DNA of 64,000 nt, taken from positions 2,284,609 through 2,348,608 of the forward strand of contig NC_019863.2 of NCBI RefSeq assembly GCF_002234675.1, given 5' to 3'. Shown one piece after another: positions 1 through 11,287 of the stretch. This stretch comes from Oryzias latipes (Eukaryota; Chordata; Actinopteri; Beloniformes; Adrianichthyidae). The translations under genes were made by a program, and so were the position numbers. Below the pieces are notes generated by a model that saw only the letters and a list, made by a program, of their open reading frames with translations, had not been told where the DNA came from and searched no databases. Within the stretch, counting starts at the first letter, position 1; the number at the start of each line of letters is the position of its first letter.

Positions 1-59
1 ATTTTATGAGAACAGGAAGGAAAGAGCTTCTGTGGCGCTCACTACAATGGGGCTTTGGG

Positions 60-600
60 TGTTTTTAGCATGTTCTCATGACGGAGGACATGCATGTTAA
101 GACATTAGCTGAAAATTGCATTTCTGAGTTGTTGTTTTTTTCTAAAATCAACACGTTGCACACACAAACCGCCTGTAGGCGGAAACCGATCGTAGGTTCC
201 ACAGTGAGCCACGAGCTTCCTCTCTGCTCCATTCTGATGCAGACAAACGGATCCATGAGCGGCTTGGTTTTCCTCGTCTGAGCTGGAATCTGGATCTAAA
301 CTGGACGGATGAAGAGCTCCAAAACTGCTCGCCATTTTCATTGTTGTGAGGGGCTGTAAACAAATGAGGACAGGCCTCCTCACCGCCTAAAGTACCGGCC
401 ACAACTCAGAGGTGAATTTTTTAATGAACTCCTGTCGCTCTGCAGAAACTATGTCCTAGGAAGCGACACAGGTTTTTTTTTTTAAAAATTATAGCTAAAA
501 ACAGCATCATCATAATGAAGAGAACCACTGGGAACGTTTTTAGAATAGATGAAAAGCTGATCAAGACGGACTCTAACGGGAGTCTTAGTGTGTATTCAGA
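60..600. repeat. Interspersed MITE-like repeat, family B, copy 1 (diverged)
   Basis: This stretch shares blocks with copies near 10.4, 15.3, 45.4, 46.4 and 54.5 kb. Shared landmarks are 'gagctggaatctggatc', 'actcagaggtgaattt' and 'cagaaactatgtccta'. The best-preserved copy (15262-15819) is bounded by short inverted ends, which suggests a non-autonomous DNA transposon. The small ORFs here are repeat-derived and not genes. Confidence 0.5.
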
Positions 601-984
601 CTAGACACCTGTGGTTCACTCGGATAGAACCAGAGTTTTGTTCATCCAGAACAAATTTCCAGTATGAAAACACCCAAGTGGACCCTGGTGCGGGACCTAT
701 AACCACATTCTGACCCGTGTGCAGTTAGACTGAGCCCTGCTTCGCTCTGAGTGGGATGCAGGACGGAAGCAACCATGACAGTGAGACCCGGCGACTCACC
801 AACATTCAGTCGGATGAATGCAGCGTCATACAACTTTTAAAGTGATCCACTTGCTCCTCAAGCTGTGTCATGAACACTTATCAGCCTACCTTCTTCGTCC
901 TTGCTGCTGCAGTAACCGCCTTGCAGCCCGCCTCCACCGCACCAAACCTTCAAATTTCATTCATCTTCTTCCGTTTCTTCCCTC

Positions 985-1305
985 TTCTGGGTGACGGGGC
1001 TGCTGGAGCCTATCCCGGCCACTTGCGGGCGAAGGCAGGGGACGCCCTGGACAGGTCGGCAGTCTGTAACAGGGTCACAATCACACCCATGGACACTCAC
1101 ACCTAGGGGCAATTTAGAGTCACCCATGAACCTATGAAGCATGTTCTTTGAAGCCAGAGTCCCCGGAGAAAACCCACGGATACACGGGGAGAACATGCTA
1201 ACTCCACATGGAAATGATGTTCTGGTCCAGGTCCTCCAGCCGGGACTTGAACCTTCTTGCTGTGAGGCAAGAGCGCTAACCACTGCACCACCATGCAGCC
1301 ACATT
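985..1305 (+). repeat. Common fish interspersed repeat, possibly a LINE (L2/CR1-like) 3' tail
   Basis: It carries typical strings of a very widespread fish repeat: 'acgccctggacaggtcg', 'gggcaatttagagtcac', 'cggggagaacatgctaac' and a terminal 'gcgctaaccactgcacc'. Assignment to a LINE tail is from memory of the family and was not searched. Confidence 0.5.
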
Positions 1306-1401
1306 CACAATTGGTCAGAAAATGGGACTATCCTGACAAGGATTGCTTTTACCCGCCCTCGTAATTCCCGACCAATGACTGAATAGATCTTTAGTCACAT
1401 G

Positions 1402-2233
1402 TAGGCCTGCACGATATTAGAAAAATCTGCGATATGCGATATCAGTGTTTGAAACTGCGATGACGGTATGACTTGCGATAAATGGAAAAATAGAAAAGCA
1501 AAAATACCAATACATTTTGGTTTCAGTGTGAGTTTTATTCAAATAATTCAACACAACTTAAATTAACGCGCAAGTTTTATTCAAAAAGAAGAAAATATAT
1601 TTACCATAGAACTTGCCAAAACTATGATGAATGATTACAAAAAAATTATATAGATGCCCAGGAATAAAATAGGTTGGTGTCTCCTACATTTCCATTTTAC
1701 TGCAAGTGTTATTAAATAAATCAACATAACTTAAAATCCAAGTCTTTTTCAAAAAGGAGAAAAATTAAAGACCTATAGCTGTGGCCAAAACATAAATGAA
1801 CAATGAAGAAAAAAGATAGAGGCCCACAACTTAAACGTGACCTAGTATGAACTAGGGCTGCACGATATGAGAAACACTTGCAATATTAGTGATCAATATT
1901 GCGATAACGATATAATTTGCAGTAAATAAACAAATAGAAAAATAAACAAAAACATCATTCCAGTTTCATTGCAACAGTTTAAAAATTATACTCCAAATGA
2001 CTCTAACATAATAGGCCTCCATCTGATTGGTCAACAATGGGAAAGCGTCCATCCTATTGGTCAAAGCATAAAGGGATTTATTTTATTCGTTAAATGCTTC
2101 AAGCTGCTAGAAGATTGTTTTAGCACATTTTGGGTTTGCGATTAATTGCGATATTCGCCGTCTTTTGCGATATGCATATTGCAGAGCTGGATATTGCGAT
2201 AACGATAAATTTGCGGTATATTGTGCAGGCCTA
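1402..2233. mobile_element. Non-autonomous hAT element with 8-bp target duplication
   Basis: The ends are inverted: TAGGCCTGCACGATAT on the left and ATATTGTGCAGGCCTA on the right. The flanks are perfect 8-bp direct repeats GTCACATG (1394-1401 and 2234-2241). An 8-bp duplication with this type of terminus is diagnostic of the hAT superfamily. Internal sequence repeats 'gcgatat/gcgataacgata'. A second 'tagggctgcacgatatg' start at about 1853 suggests a nested or partial duplicate copy. No transposase remains. Confidence 0.85.
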
Positions 2234-2256
2234 GTCACATGGTTTATTTACAAGCT

Positions 2257-3700
2257 TTAGTTCAAAACAGGAGTGTCTGTTTCAGGACCAGAGATGTTTT
2301 TCAGTCTTAGTCTAGCTGTTCTTCTGTGTTGGTCCAGGAGGGGATGGGTGGAGTTATCTAAGATGCTCTGCCGTTTTTGAAGCCTTCTCCTCGCCATCTC
2401 TTTCTCTAGGGCAGGGGTCTCAAACTCAATTGACCTGGGGGCCACAGAAGGCGCGGTCTAGCTGAAGGGGGGTCGCAACTTCAGTGCACACGCAACTTCT
2501 GAGTGTCTGAGAGCCAATAAATCTGTATGGAACATATACCATATTATTACTTTATTATTAACTGTTCTCTGTACAAAATGTACTGATAAAACTCTCATTC
2601 AAAGAAAATAAAATACCCAAATAAAAAAAATCAATAAGTAAGTAAATCAGTAATACATTAATGTTTAATTAGTCTTCTATATCTGCTGTTTTCTAATTTA
2701 AATGTCCGTATTAACACAGTTCAGTTAACACTGTTGAATTCTAACTATTAAACACTAAATAAGACTCCAATTCTACAGCTCTGTAAATCCATCAATGGTT
2801 CTTCTGAACACGGCTTCTCTTGTCTTCTTATTGCTTCTGGACACTTGGCAGCACTTCCTCCCAAACAGCTGAGACCCTCAGTCTGGATGAAGATGATTGT
2901 CAGTAATCTGGACTGGATTTATTGAAATTTAAGGTGGAGAAGTCAGAGAGGATGTGCTCCCAATTTTGAGTCTGAGTTGAATGTTGTTTTTTTTTTAAGT
3001 TTACTCTTTAAAACACAAATCAGTAAAGGAGAAACAAAATTCGGTAACAATTTTTGGATTTTCTTTCTTATGACTTTTTCCACATTTAAACTCTGGTTTA
3101 TTTTAGAGCAGCCGGTCATCCACTCCTATATTTTCATGGTTGATTTCAAACTGTGGTTTGTAAAAGAACGGCTGCTGTTCACTGGAGATCAGAACAGATA
3201 AAAAAAAAAACTGATTGAAATTCATGTTGGTGACACCAAATAAGTGCAGACAAGACTCACAATAAGGGTGTTTCAGATCACCCAGGTGGACGCAACACTG
3301 CACAGATCACCTGGTGTGTGACGTATGTTTTTGTTTTTGCTCCAACATCACCTGTCAATCATCACAAAAATATAACCAGAAAGGGGCGGGAGCAGGGCCC
3401 CAAAAGTCATATGCCCCACTGTGATTGGTTGGTTTGTCAGCTCCGCACACAACACTGAAAAAGTGTCATTTATTAAAAGCTGGGGGGGGGGGATGCACTA
3501 ACATTGAACTTCCATTTTAAGGCGGGGGCCGCAAAAAGCCAGCGGGCGGCCAGTTTGAGGCCCCTGCTCTAGGCTGTCCAGCTTTGGTCCCACCACGTCC
3601 CGGTTCTGCAGATCTGTTGGGGTGTGTGACCCTCAGTCTGCCTCTGCACGTCACAGCAGACGAGGTGGAGATAGAGAAACCAGAGCTAAAGCTAAAAGTT
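2257..3700 (-). pseudogene. Possible 3'-terminal coding exon, split by a hAT insertion; unidentified gene
   Basis: On the minus strand, 3567 to about 3690 and 2411 to 2257 flank a hAT element. If the element and one copy of its duplication are ignored, the two halves join in one open frame: GPKLDSLEKEMARRRLQ, then a basic tail ending in TDTPVLN and a stop. The composition (alternating E/K/R then HRRTARLRLKN) looks like a real protein C-terminus, but I do not recognise it. The last codons lie against a family C repeat, so the stop may be transposon-derived. It could be a dead exon, a processed fragment, or chance. Confidence 0.3.
2412..3566. mobile_element. hAT-type DNA transposon, non-autonomous (1155 bp)
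   Basis: The left end is CAGGGGTCTCAAACTCAATT; the right end is its imperfect inverse ('ccagtttgaggcccctg'). The flanks are CTCTAGGG (2404-2411) and CTCTAGGC (3567-3574), an 8-bp duplication with one mismatch. The interior is AT-rich with no intact transposase. The same family is seen nested at about 51.1-52.2 kb, sharing 'gatcacccaggtggacgcaa' and 'cccactgtgattggttgg'. Confidence 0.85.
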
Positions 3701-4078
3701 TTGGCCAAAATGCAGGAAGTTCTGAATATTGAGTGCTTTAAACCAGACTGTATCTTCTGTTTTTTTGCCTTCAGTTATTATTTCACTATGATCCGTTTGA
3801 TTAATCACACGTCTGTTTCGGTGCTGCAGAGTTTCCCGGCTGAAGGTGGCCATGGCTGGTGGAGCGAGCCGTCCCTGCTGATCTCAGAGCTGCAGGTGGC
3901 GCTCCATCCCAAACCTCGTCGAGGCCGCCACTTTTCCAGTTGGTATCTTCCGGCCCCGTCCCTCTCTCCGTTCCCTGCGCCTCTGTTTCCTCTCACGTCC
4001 CGTCTCCCTTCAGAATGAGTTGCTGCTCGGCTGCAGGACGCGGGTCCCGCCGCTGAGGCCACATGTGCATCTGGAGAG
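3575..4078 (+). other. Upstream region of usp49, probable 5' UTR and promoter; exons not resolved
   Basis: GC content rises toward the usp49 start codon. There are possible 3' splice sites ('tttttgccttcag' about 3774, 'gtgctgcag' about 3829). None can be confirmed without transcripts. The immediate upstream neighbour is a hAT element ending at 3566. Confidence 0.35.
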
Positions 4079-7000
4079 ATGGATCGCTGTAAGCACGTGG
4101 GACGCCTGCGTCTGGGTCAGGACCATTCCATCCTCAATCCGCAGAAATGGCGCTGTGTGGAATGCAGCACGACAGACTCGGTGTGGGCCTGCCTGAAGTG
4201 CTCCCACGTGGCCTGCGGCCGCTTCATGGAGGAGCACTCGCTCAAACATTTCCAGGAGTCGCAGCACCCGCTGGCCATGGAGGTGCGGGAGCTGGACGTC
4301 TTCTGCTTTGCCTGTGGAGACTATGTTCTCAATGACAATGCAGAGGGGGACCTCAAACTCCTCCGGGGGGCGCTCTCCACGGTTCGGGTCCCGGGCCGGC
4401 GCTCGCTGCGCTCCTCAACCGGCGGGGACTGCACCCCCTGGGTCGGGGAAGGCGGGCCGCAGCCGGCCATGCAGCTGGCCGTGCGCCACAGGAGGAAGGC
4501 GCTTCTGGGGAAAATGCTTCAGACGTGGATCGGCAAACACCAGGAGGTGCAGAGTCGGCGCAGAGAGAAACTGGAGGAGGCCAGGAGACAAAAGAAGGAG
4601 GTGAAACGAAGGCTGATGGAAGAACTCGGTAGTGCTCCTCCCAGAAAGAGTGCCAGGCTTCTAACTCAGGGGCCGCGGTCCACCGTCACACTCATTCCTC
4701 GCAAGTTTCGCGACCCCCCAGAACGTCTACCTCCTCCTCCTCCTCCTCCTAAGAAGCCTTCGCTCCTCGCCGTGTCCCGCAAGGCTCCTCGGAACGGCAG
4801 AGCAGCTAAACTGAGGAGGTATTACTCCACGCACGCGGCGAGCCGGCGGAGAATCGCTCCAGGCGTCACCGGCCTGCGGAACCTGGGCAACACGTGCTAC
4901 ATGAACTCGATATTGCAGGTGCTGAGCCACCTGCAGAAATTCAGGGAGTGCTTTCTCACTTTGGACCTGTGTGAGACCGAGGAGCTGCTGGCCAAGACCA
5001 ACCACTCCCCGCCGGTGACGGGGGCTGTTGTCGGCGGCGGGAACGCACTGCTGTCGGAACGCCCTCTAGGAGCCACGGATAAGACGGGTTGCTGGAATGT
5101 TCCAATAGGGCAAAAGGAGAGCGCCCCGCCTCCCTCCAAGTCGGCGGAGTTGGTCCAACCCAAGGAGCCGCGCTGCTCCGCCCGCCAGAAGATGTCTCTG
5201 TGCCACGAGTTGCATACACTTTTCAGGGTCATGTGGTCCGGGCGGTGGTCCCTGGTGTCTCCCTTCGCCATGCTGCACTCGGTGTGGAACCTCATCCCGG
5301 CGTTCCGGGGCTACGACCAGCAGGACGCCCAGGAGTTCCTGTGCGAGCTGCTGGACAAGGTGCAGCAGGAGCTGGACACGGAGGGGTCCAAGCGCCGCAT
5401 CGTCATCCCCATCACCAAGAGAAAGCTGTCAAAGCAGGTGCTCAAAGTCCTCAACACCATCTTTCACGGGCAGCTACTGAGCCAGGTGAGCGCTGAGGGT
5501 CCATTTGGGTCGTCCCACACCACATTCCCACTCCCAGCAGCTTTTGATCTGCTGTAAAGTCCTTCCCAGCTGTATTTTAATGAGGATTGTTGTTGTTTTG
5601 GGCCAAAAACCTGTGACGTTTTCTAGGACATAGTTTCTGCAGAGCGGCAGGAGTTCATCAGACATTTATCAGGACTGTAGGCACAAAGCAATTCCGCAGC
5701 TCATAACTGAGAGCTCTCTGTTTACACACTCTGCTGCTAGTTTACAGCTCCTCTCAACTCCTAGATAACGAAATAAATATAAATAAAGAAATCCTCAGTA
5801 ATGCAACGTTGAGATTAATCTTTTAAATATTTGTCCTCAATCCCCTGAAAAATGCCACAAGAAGGTGTCAGAAACCTCAGAGTGAGAAGCCTTCTCACCC
5901 TCTTTGGAGAACTCACCCGTTTGCGTTCTTCCTCCAGGTGACTTGTCTGTCCTGTAAGCACAAGTCCAACACGGTGGAGCCGTTCTGGGATCTGTCCTTG
6001 GAGTTCCCGGAGCGCTACCACAGCGCAGACAAAGGCTCCGCCTCCACGGCCTTCCACCGCAGCTGCACCCTCACAGAGATGCTGTCCAAGTTCACGGAGA
6101 TGGAGGCTCTGGAGGGACGCATCTACGCCTGCAACCACTGCAACAGTCAGTGCACAAAATGACCTTTGACCGGGAAAGTGTTGAGAGTTTGACATGTAAC
6201 AGACAGACGGTAGCCGCGGCTCCACGTGCAAAGTGTTTAGAATTCAGCCGTGTGCATGGGGCCAGAAAAACGTTTTCCGATTATAACAAACGTGTCAGGA
6301 GAGGGCTAACACACGCTAACAACATTTAGCCTTTGATGAACATAAAATCCATGCGGGAAATGCTGCAATCTGCATCCTGGGCCCAAAGCCGCCGTGAGCT
6401 GGCGGTCCGAGCTCTGCTCAAAGACACAGTTCTACCGGGAGACCCGGTTCTCCTGAGTCCGGCAGCTCGTTCACCTAAAGCTGCGGGACGGTTCGCAGTC
6501 CGAAGACAAAGCATCCTCCCCTCCCCCCAAACACAGAGCTGTAAGTCCGGCTGCTCTGCACGGTTATGTCGGCCCACCGGCAGCCGCGCCCGCACCGCGC
6601 AGGTTCCAGACGTCAGGAGGCACGGAGCGCTCCTACCCGGTCCCCCTCCCGTGCCTCCTTCTCCAAGGAGGCACGGGAGGGGCGGGGAGCCCGCGTGGCG
6701 AGGGCGGACCGCAGAGGGCGGTCCCGTTTGCGCTCCACAGCTTTCTCTGGAGCGAAGCACCTTCTATGCATGACGTAAAACCCACGATCGGAATGAACCG
6801 TTTCCATGCACAACGAAGTGCATGGAAACGACAGCTTTAATTTTTCACAGTAATTCTATTTGTTTTAAGGGCGTAAAGCTCCTCTCTACACACTTTATCC
6901 CCTTTTTGCAGACAGACATGAAGTATCGTAGAAAAACAAGCCCAGTACTGTAAGGGGATGAAGCAGAGGGAATCATTTAAGAATTTATGTTTGTCTGCAA

Positions 7001-7267
7001 ACATCCGTTTGTTTCCAGCATGTTCTGGGTTTTTCAGGTGAGAGCAGTTTAATGTTTGGAAGACAGAAATCTTGTAATATTGCAGCAGATATGTCAAGTT
7101 AATTCTAGCACTTCCGGGTTTTTAATGTTCCGTCCATCACTAGAATGTGTTTAGGAATGAAAGCAGGTGAAACTATCCACACACGATTTACGGAGCCGCT
7201 GCTCTCCTGAAGTGAAGGATGATGTCATCTGATGGATCATCTATGGAAAGTCTTGACCTGTCTGTGC

Positions 7268-7302
<35 letters not shown>

Positions 7303-7881
7303 GCAGGAAGAAGAAGGAAATCCTCCCACAAACCCTTAGTTCTGTCAGAAGCCTGTAAGCAGCTTCTGATCTACCGTTTACCTCAGGTTCTACGGCTGCA
7401 CCTTAAACGCTTTCGGTGAGTTTCTTGACACGTCGACCACCGGTGACGCCCACAGCGTTATCCTCACGCTAACTGGCCTTTGTTGCACGGCAGATGGTCT
7501 GGGCGGAACCACAGGGAGAAAATCGGCGTCCATGTGGCCTTTGACCAGGTTCTGAAGATCCAACCGTACTGCTGCACAGACTCGGGTCACTCTGTCCACA
7601 GGGGGGGCTACGTCTACGACCTGTCTGCTGTGGTCATGCATCACGGCAAAGGCTTCGGCTCAGGGCACTACACCGCATACTGCTTCAACACCGAGGGGGG
7701 TGAGGAAGAGTCCGGCTCCGTGTGGGAACGCCGCGGGCCCCCGCTGTGCGCTCACGTCTGTGCTCTGCCGTCCTCAGGGTTCTGGGTCCACTGCAACGAC
7801 TCGGAGATGAGGGTCTGCAGCGTGGAGGAAGTGTGCAACACTCAGGCCTACATCCTCTTCTACACACAGAGGTCTGCCTAG
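4079..7881 (+). CDS. usp49: Ubiquitin carboxyl-terminal hydrolase 49 (histone H2B deubiquitinase)
   Basis: There are five coding exons, 4079-5485, 5938-6145, 7307-7415, 7494-7699 and 7778-7881, all with GT-AG junctions and consistent phase, giving 677 aa (human USP49 is about 688). Residues 1-100 form a UBP zinc finger (C4, H6, C26, C29, C38, C41, C46, H53, H57, C76, C79). A basic linker includes a run of seven prolines. The USP fold follows: Cys box [18 protein letters not shown] with catalytic Cys273, finger cysteines CLSC and CNHC, and His box [10 protein letters not shown] with His633. It is chosen over paralogue USP44 because of the N-terminus [12 protein letters not shown] and the tail [14 protein letters not shown]. 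The family removes ubiquitin from H2B in the nucleus and influences co-transcriptional splicing. The start is the first ATG of the zinc finger, in context GAGAGATGG. Confidence 0.95.
6180..6840. repeat. Family D DNA-transposon-like repeat in usp49 intron 2
   Basis: It shares 'ccgattataacaaacg', 'gctaacaacatttagcc' and 'aatccatgcgggaaa' with copies at 29190-30379 and 49340-50640. It ends in 'gtgcatggaaacgac', the inverse of 'gtgtgcatggggcc' at its start. This explains the GC-rich overlapping ORFs at 6326-6813, which are not genes. Confidence 0.6.
7269..7301 (+). repeat. (TG)n microsatellite abutting the usp49 exon 3 splice acceptor
   Basis: About 16 TG dinucleotides run straight into TTGCAG, the acceptor of the exon starting at 7307. 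They replace the normal polypyrimidine tract. Confidence 0.9.
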
Positions 7882-9425
7882 GTGCCTCTGGCTGCCACGG
7901 CAACCTGAGGGCTGCGTTTTCCGCTGCAAAACGTTCGGTTCTCAGAAGCCACCAGTCAGGAACTTTCCAGCAGCAGAAGCCACAACGGTTCCAGCTGTTT
8001 CTCATCTTTATTTGTGAAGCAGATGCTGAAAGGCTTTTCAGAAACGAGGCCTCTGGTCTCAGGTGTTCGGCCTGAAGACGGCGGGGGCGGGTTCTGCCCC
8101 GCACGGCCGAACCCGGCGCTCCCCGTCAAGAAGCTGTTCCTGACACGGCTCCAAACGTCAGAGAGGTACTGGACTCTAATCTCTAAACTCAGATCTGAAT
8201 GATGATGCCACCTGATTGGCTCTTTCCACTCTGGAGAAGCGTCACGAGTGGAGGCGGTTCCTCCTCTTCCTCGTGTCGTTGACTGTATCTGAGAACTGGA
8301 CCGGGTGAGCGCGACCCTTAGAAAACAACTCCGACCACATGAAGTCGCTTCAGTCGCGGATGGCGCCATGTTGGAGCCAGATGTCATCGGTAAGCCCCGA
8401 CGGGTCTAAGCTGGTCTCATTGGCTCATTGTTTCTACGGCAACCCCTCTGGCCAATCAGGAGGGAGCTTGTTGGAATTCCACACCCCTACCACTTGAAAG
8501 ACCACCTACTTTTACTGCTGAGGCGTCTGATTATAACTTGCTCTGCGGCAAAATATCAGGAAAAAAGAATTAGCAAAAGAAAATCAAGAATGGTTATTCC
8601 AACCAATAGAATGTGGATTTCTCCATAGAAGTCTATGGGATCCTGTTTGGTGGGAGGGGTCCCTCAGTCCAGTTCTCACGTACAGTCGACGGTTCTTTGC
8701 TCAGATGTTCTGCTGTGACTGGATACTGTGTCTTCTGCTCCAGACTCCTGGAACCGAAGAGCTTCTGGGTCTTTTTGTGGTTTTTCTTCTCTTGGTTTCC
8801 TGTGAAAAGGTTGGAGGTTCAGACACACTGGTGTTGAAAAAAAGCTGCACTTTGGTGGAGGAGCTGCCGCTCCGGTCCTGCTGTTACGTTCAGCTCACGC
8901 GTTTCATTCAAATGGCAGCTCCTCCTGTGGTTAAGCGTCCAGACCGCTCTGAGCAGGGATCAGACGCCTGCAGAAGATGAAGAGTGAAAGAGCAGAAGCC
9001 GATCCTGAAGAATGTTGTTTTCTTCTTCTTCTACTTTTTTTTTTTTACCTTTAGTCGAGCACCCAAAAGCAATATATTGTGGATTTTTCATTTGACAGGA
9101 AATGGAGATAAAATCAGGAATTCTTCTGCTTATTCTGATGTTTTTTCTACTCTGCTGTTTCTATCGAGGTCTTTAGAATTTGCTAGCTGATCAAAAAACC
9201 GTCGTGTTTGATACGAGTCAAATGCAAACGGCATTTGTGAACTCTGTGAAAGTTGGAACAATCTAATGACGATGAATGTCTCACTTTATGGAGGTCATTT
9301 GTGGCCTTGCCACTGGCTCTGTTCCCTTTGATTTGTGTCTTGTACTGTAAGAATACATGTCATAAATGTATTGTTCGTACGGGTTTTGCCTGGCGATTAA
9401 TAATAAAAACAACAAATATCCACAC
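7882..9425 (+). other. usp49: usp49 3' UTR with polyadenylation signal
   Basis: After the TAG at 7879-7881 there is no further USP sequence. The first convincing AATAAA is at 9402-9407, followed by an AT-rich and T-rich stretch. That gives a 3' UTR of about 1.5 kb. It contains a family E repeat (8345-8700). The end is inferred from the hexamer only. Confidence 0.5.
8345..8700. repeat. Family E interspersed repeat inside the usp49 3' UTR
   Basis: It is shared with 49530-49900: 'gccatgttggagc', 'gagcttgttgga', 'ctaccacttgaa' and 'gaggcgtctgatt/gaggcatctgatt' occur in the same order. Confidence 0.6.
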
Positions 9426-9883
9426 AGGAATCTCTTCTCTTTTTTTTTTTAGTTCATTTGTTTAAGGAGCATGTTTGTGTTGATGGATGAAATAATCCAC
9501 TGGATTACCAGATGCTGGTTTGAAACCTGCTCTCCCTGTAGCTCCTCTAATGTAAATTTAATCTGGAGCAGAGCGATGCTGCTGATAAAAGAGCATTAAA
9601 AGTGAGTAATCTCTCCTGACCGTTTTCATGACCCAGCACTTTTTACTCTGCTGTCACGATTCTATGGGTCAGATCCATTTGACAAATGTGTTTCTATTTG
9701 TCCCAGAAAAAACTCAAGCTTTAGTGACAAAAACCCCCACAGCTTTCAAGTTGTGGAGCTGCTCATCTTAGAAAAGCAGCAGATTTATGTAAAAAAAAAC
9801 TGTTGTAACATTTTAATGAATACATTTACTAATCAGAGATAATCTGTTGATTTTCATAGATTTTGGATCCTCCAAACCATTTC
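9426..9883. other. Intergenic, no feature recognised
   Basis: AT-rich intergenic DNA after the usp49 polyadenylation signal. No open frame with protein-like composition, no RNA gene and no clear repeat was seen. Confidence 0.5.
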
Positions 9884-9887
9884 TTAA

Positions 9888-10389
9888 GCCTTGTGTTATC
9901 TTGTGGGGTCTTGATGACCCCACTCCCAGCGTTAGCGTGTCTCTAACGTTGGGAGGACTGACATGCAGGAAACCAGGGTTCAATTCCCGGGGGGGATGAG
10001 CAAGCAATTTAATTGGTGAGCAGTTAACACCACCCAGTGAGGGCCCTTGGGCAAGACCCTCAACGCTACTGCCTACCAGCATGAATGTGCATGAATGATC
10101 ACGGTGATGGTCAGAGGGACCATGGGCGCCAACTGGCAGCCACGCCTCTACCATCACCAAGTATACATGGGGAGTGAATGAGTAATGGACACATTGTATG
10201 TATTATTTAACGTTGGGAGTTGGGTCATCTAGACCCACTAGACAGTGCTCTGAACCTTTTCTCTTCAATGATTTGTGATCTTCACTGGTGTCCATGGATT
10301 ACATGAAATCTTTCCACCTTTATCCACCTTTGTCATGGTAGGGAGAACACCTCAATGGAAGGGGGGGGTCATCTAAGATAGCACAAGGG
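9888..10389. mobile_element. piggyBac-like MITE (family A), copy 1, carrying a SINE
   Basis: The ends read GCCTTGTGTTATCTTG and AGATAGCACAAGGG, and are flanked by TTAA on both sides (9884-9887, 10390-10393). TTAA duplication with CCC/GGG termini is the piggyBac signature. The core has the family motif 'ggaaagatttcatgtaatcc' (inverse orientation here). A tRNA-derived SINE (9956-10208) interrupts it. Confidence 0.8.
9956..10208 (+). mobile_element. tRNA-derived SINE nested in the piggyBac-like element
   Basis: Features are 'ggttcaattcccggg' (B-box-like), 'cccttgggcaagaccct', 'ggtgatggtcagagg' and a 'ctaccatcaccaagta' end. It is flanked by the 11-bp repeat AACGTTGGGAG (9945-9955 and 10209-10219). 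The same family lies in reverse at 59420-59690. Confidence 0.75.
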
Positions 10390-10394
10390 TTAAA

Positions 10395-10765
10395 ATAGTG
10401 TTTCTGTAGGACACTTATTCAAATTCTTGTGAATCAGGAGCAGACGAAAAATGACATATGAAAAAGATTGTTTTGTGACGTAGGAAATAGATCCGGGCGG
10501 GGCCACAGTCTCCCTGCTCCACCCCATTCTGATGCATCCGCCTGCAGACGTCTTTGTTTTCCTCGTCTGAGCTGGAATCTGGATCCACGCCACAAGTCCC
10601 GCCCACAACTCAAAGGTGAATTTCTAATGAACTGCTGCTCTGCAGAAACTATGTCCTAGAAAACAACCAAATATTTTGGAATAGCGTCATAATCCTAACT
10701 GAAAGACCTCTGGGAACACTTTGACCACAGATCCAAAGATGATCACTTTAATGTCAAATGTTTCC
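10395..10765. repeat. Family B MITE-like repeat, copy 2
   Basis: It shares 'ttgtgaatcaggagcaga', 'gagctggaatctggatcc', 'cagaaactatgtcctag' and 'gacctctgggaacac' with the 15262-15819 copy. Confidence 0.65.
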
Positions 10766-11287
10766 TTTCAGTTTTAAACAAAACTCCACACATTCATTTG
10801 GTCGTATTAAAGCCAAGAAGAATCAAGTCAATTTTTTAATATATATTTCACCTCCAACTTAAAATGAACAACTTATTAAAATGTATTAATGAACACTGAA
10901 AGCTTTCTTAGTAAGATTTGGTTCATAATCTATCATAATCATAATCTATTGTTTCATTTCACTTTTCTATTGAATCAGTTATTAATGCTGGATTTATCTA
11001 TCATTAAAGACCCATTAATTGGAAATGTACATGTAATTTATTCTCTCTCTTAACCCTTGTGCTATCTTGTGGGGTCCAGATGACCCCACTCCCACTGTTA
11101 ATGTGCCTCCAGGCACGTTAAGGGATATTGATGACTTTTGAAACACCTGCCTGTATTTTTGGTTCATTTCAAATTATCCTAACCTTAATCAGCAGAATGT
11201 AAATGTATCCTATATTTCAACTTAAAAGCTCATTTACCTAAATTGTGTTTATTTACGACGTGAAGAGCAGCTTAATATAGGAAATAA
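10766..11287. repeat. AT-rich intergenic DNA with a truncated piggyBac-like MITE (11054-11124)
   Basis: The only recognisable object is a family A left end: TTAA (11050-11053), then CCCTTGTGCTATCTTGTGG and 'gatgaccccactccc'. It ends at about 11124 without a clear right terminus. The rest is AT-rich with no gene. Confidence 0.6.

Larger units (their letters stand above)
588..2265. repeat. Family C transposon remnant, invaded by other repeats
   Basis: It starts with 'tgtattcagacta'. It contains blocks also found at 60445-63035: 'gaaaacacccaag..gaccctggt', 'cagtaaccgccttgcag' and 'gtttacaagctttgg/agt'. The copy is interrupted by an L2-like repeat (985-1305) and a hAT element (1402-2233). Its right terminus is missing, so the boundary near 2265 is approximate. 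Confidence 0.5.

Noticed and set aside
4147-5496. Several 60-140 aa ORFs on both strands over usp49 exon 1
   Set aside because: They are out-of-frame shadows of a GC-rich exon whose main frame has full USP49 similarity.
6326-6813. 144-146 aa ORFs on both strands in usp49 intron 2
   Set aside because: The segment is a copy of the dispersed family D repeat and is removed as intron between conserved USP49 exons.
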